From assembly GCA_013398275.1 (NCBI GenBank), contig VZSE01008388.1, positions 466,153-530,152 of the forward strand: 64,000 nucleotides of DNA, read 5' to 3'. Of the stretch, positions 63,603 through 64,000 are shown piece after piece. The position numbers and the translations under genes were made by a program. This stretch comes from Promerops cafer. Taxonomy: Eukaryota; Chordata; Aves; Passeriformes; Nectariniidae. Each line of letters opens with the position of its first letter. The first letter of the stretch is position 1. Below the pieces are notes generated by a model. That model made no database searches. It saw nothing but the letters and a program-made list of their open reading frames with translations, and was not told the origin of the DNA.

Positions 63603-64000
63603 CTAAAATATTATATACTTAGAATAATCTGGTGAGAATAGTAATCCCATGAGGAACTCCTGATAGAGAAGATTTTGATCCAAATACTTGACAATATCCA
63701 TTAGCATTGTTGTTTTTGTAAGTGCAGTAAATGCATCATCCCACAGCAGCCCAAATGATGTTGCATTTAGGCATGTCATCCTCATAACAGACCTGCAAGG
63801 AACAGGTAAGTAAAAATTTTTTAAGCCCCAAAAGTATCTGTCTTCATTATAAACTGGAAAAAAAGTGGAGGAGCTGCAGCCACTGTAGTTCAGCAACATA
63901 AATTTAGATGGTACTGAGTCATAGATAACAAGCTCTCTAGATAAAGAAGCAGCATTTTGAAAATTCAAGAACTTCATTCCTTTTGCTCCATCTCCTATTT
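63603..64000 (-). pseudogene. CATSPERE: CATSPERE-like segment open to the window edge (possible gene or remnant)
   Basis: CATSPERE is an auxiliary subunit of the CatSper sperm calcium channel. This minus-strand frame is open for about 132 codons from the right edge to a TAG at 63603-63605. It contains the order LLNYSGC, then VYNEDRYFWGLKNFYL (YNED at 63840-63851), then SVMRM and GLLWDD. I recall a collinear series in human CATSPERE (LNYC, IYNED plus W, SVTM, GLLLW). Position and strand also fit: human CATSPERE lies directly upstream of DESI2 in the same orientation. The last 35 or so codons before the stop do not match anything I recall and may be intron. The frame itself is not broken, so I cannot say from this piece alone whether the gene is alive. 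The pseudogene label rests on the broken fragments at 62.7-63.2 kb. Confidence 0.5.

Noticed and set aside
63775..63800. Intron boundary (TTCCTTGCAG acceptor, minus strand) inside the CATSPERE-like frame
   Set aside because: The match to CATSPERE as I recall it continues across this point without a gap, so the site is probably coincidental.

Overview
This looks like a 64 kb piece of an avian nuclear chromosome. The evidence is intron-containing vertebrate genes, CR1 LINE 3' ends of the bird type with a GATTCTGTG-like tail, and assembly gaps placed in GC-rich promoters. I cannot name the species. The three genes I recognise, HNRNPU, COX20 and DESI2, are neighbours on human 1q44 in the same relative order and orientation, so this is a conserved synteny block read in reverse.

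Layout: (1) 1-12.6 kb, plus strand: HNRNPU from exon 2 to the stop codon at 11,510 and the 3'UTR. Exon 1, with the acidic N-terminus and SAP domain, lies before the window. (2) 12.6-24.1 kb: convergent intergenic DNA between the 3' ends of HNRNPU and COX20. It holds an old antisense CR1, a 28-bp tandem repeat and a short microsatellite. (3) 24.1-27.4 kb, minus strand: COX20. Exons 2-4 are complete, but most of exon 1 is inside a 134-N gap in a CpG-rich promoter. (4) 27.4-44.3 kb: intergenic DNA with a well-preserved CR1 3' end and simple repeats; I see no gene. (5) 44.3-59.6 kb, minus strand: DESI2, all five coding exons, start at 58,987 and stop at 47,676, with a long 3'UTR. A 245-N gap sits in its CpG-island promoter. 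(6) 59.6-64 kb: the place where human synteny predicts CATSPERE, a CatSper sperm calcium channel subunit, on the minus strand. A long open segment at the right edge and several broken fragments below it look like CATSPERE. On the plus strand a weak three-exon reading frame starts next to the DESI2 CpG island.

The recognised genes do not form a functional pathway. HNRNPU is a nuclear RNA/DNA-binding scaffold protein, COX20 is a mitochondrial complex IV assembly factor, and DESI2 is a PPPDE-fold cysteine isopeptidase. The most interesting point is the CATSPERE-like remnant, because CatSper channel genes have been reported missing from birds. All identifications come from reading translations and splice sites by eye; no database search was run.
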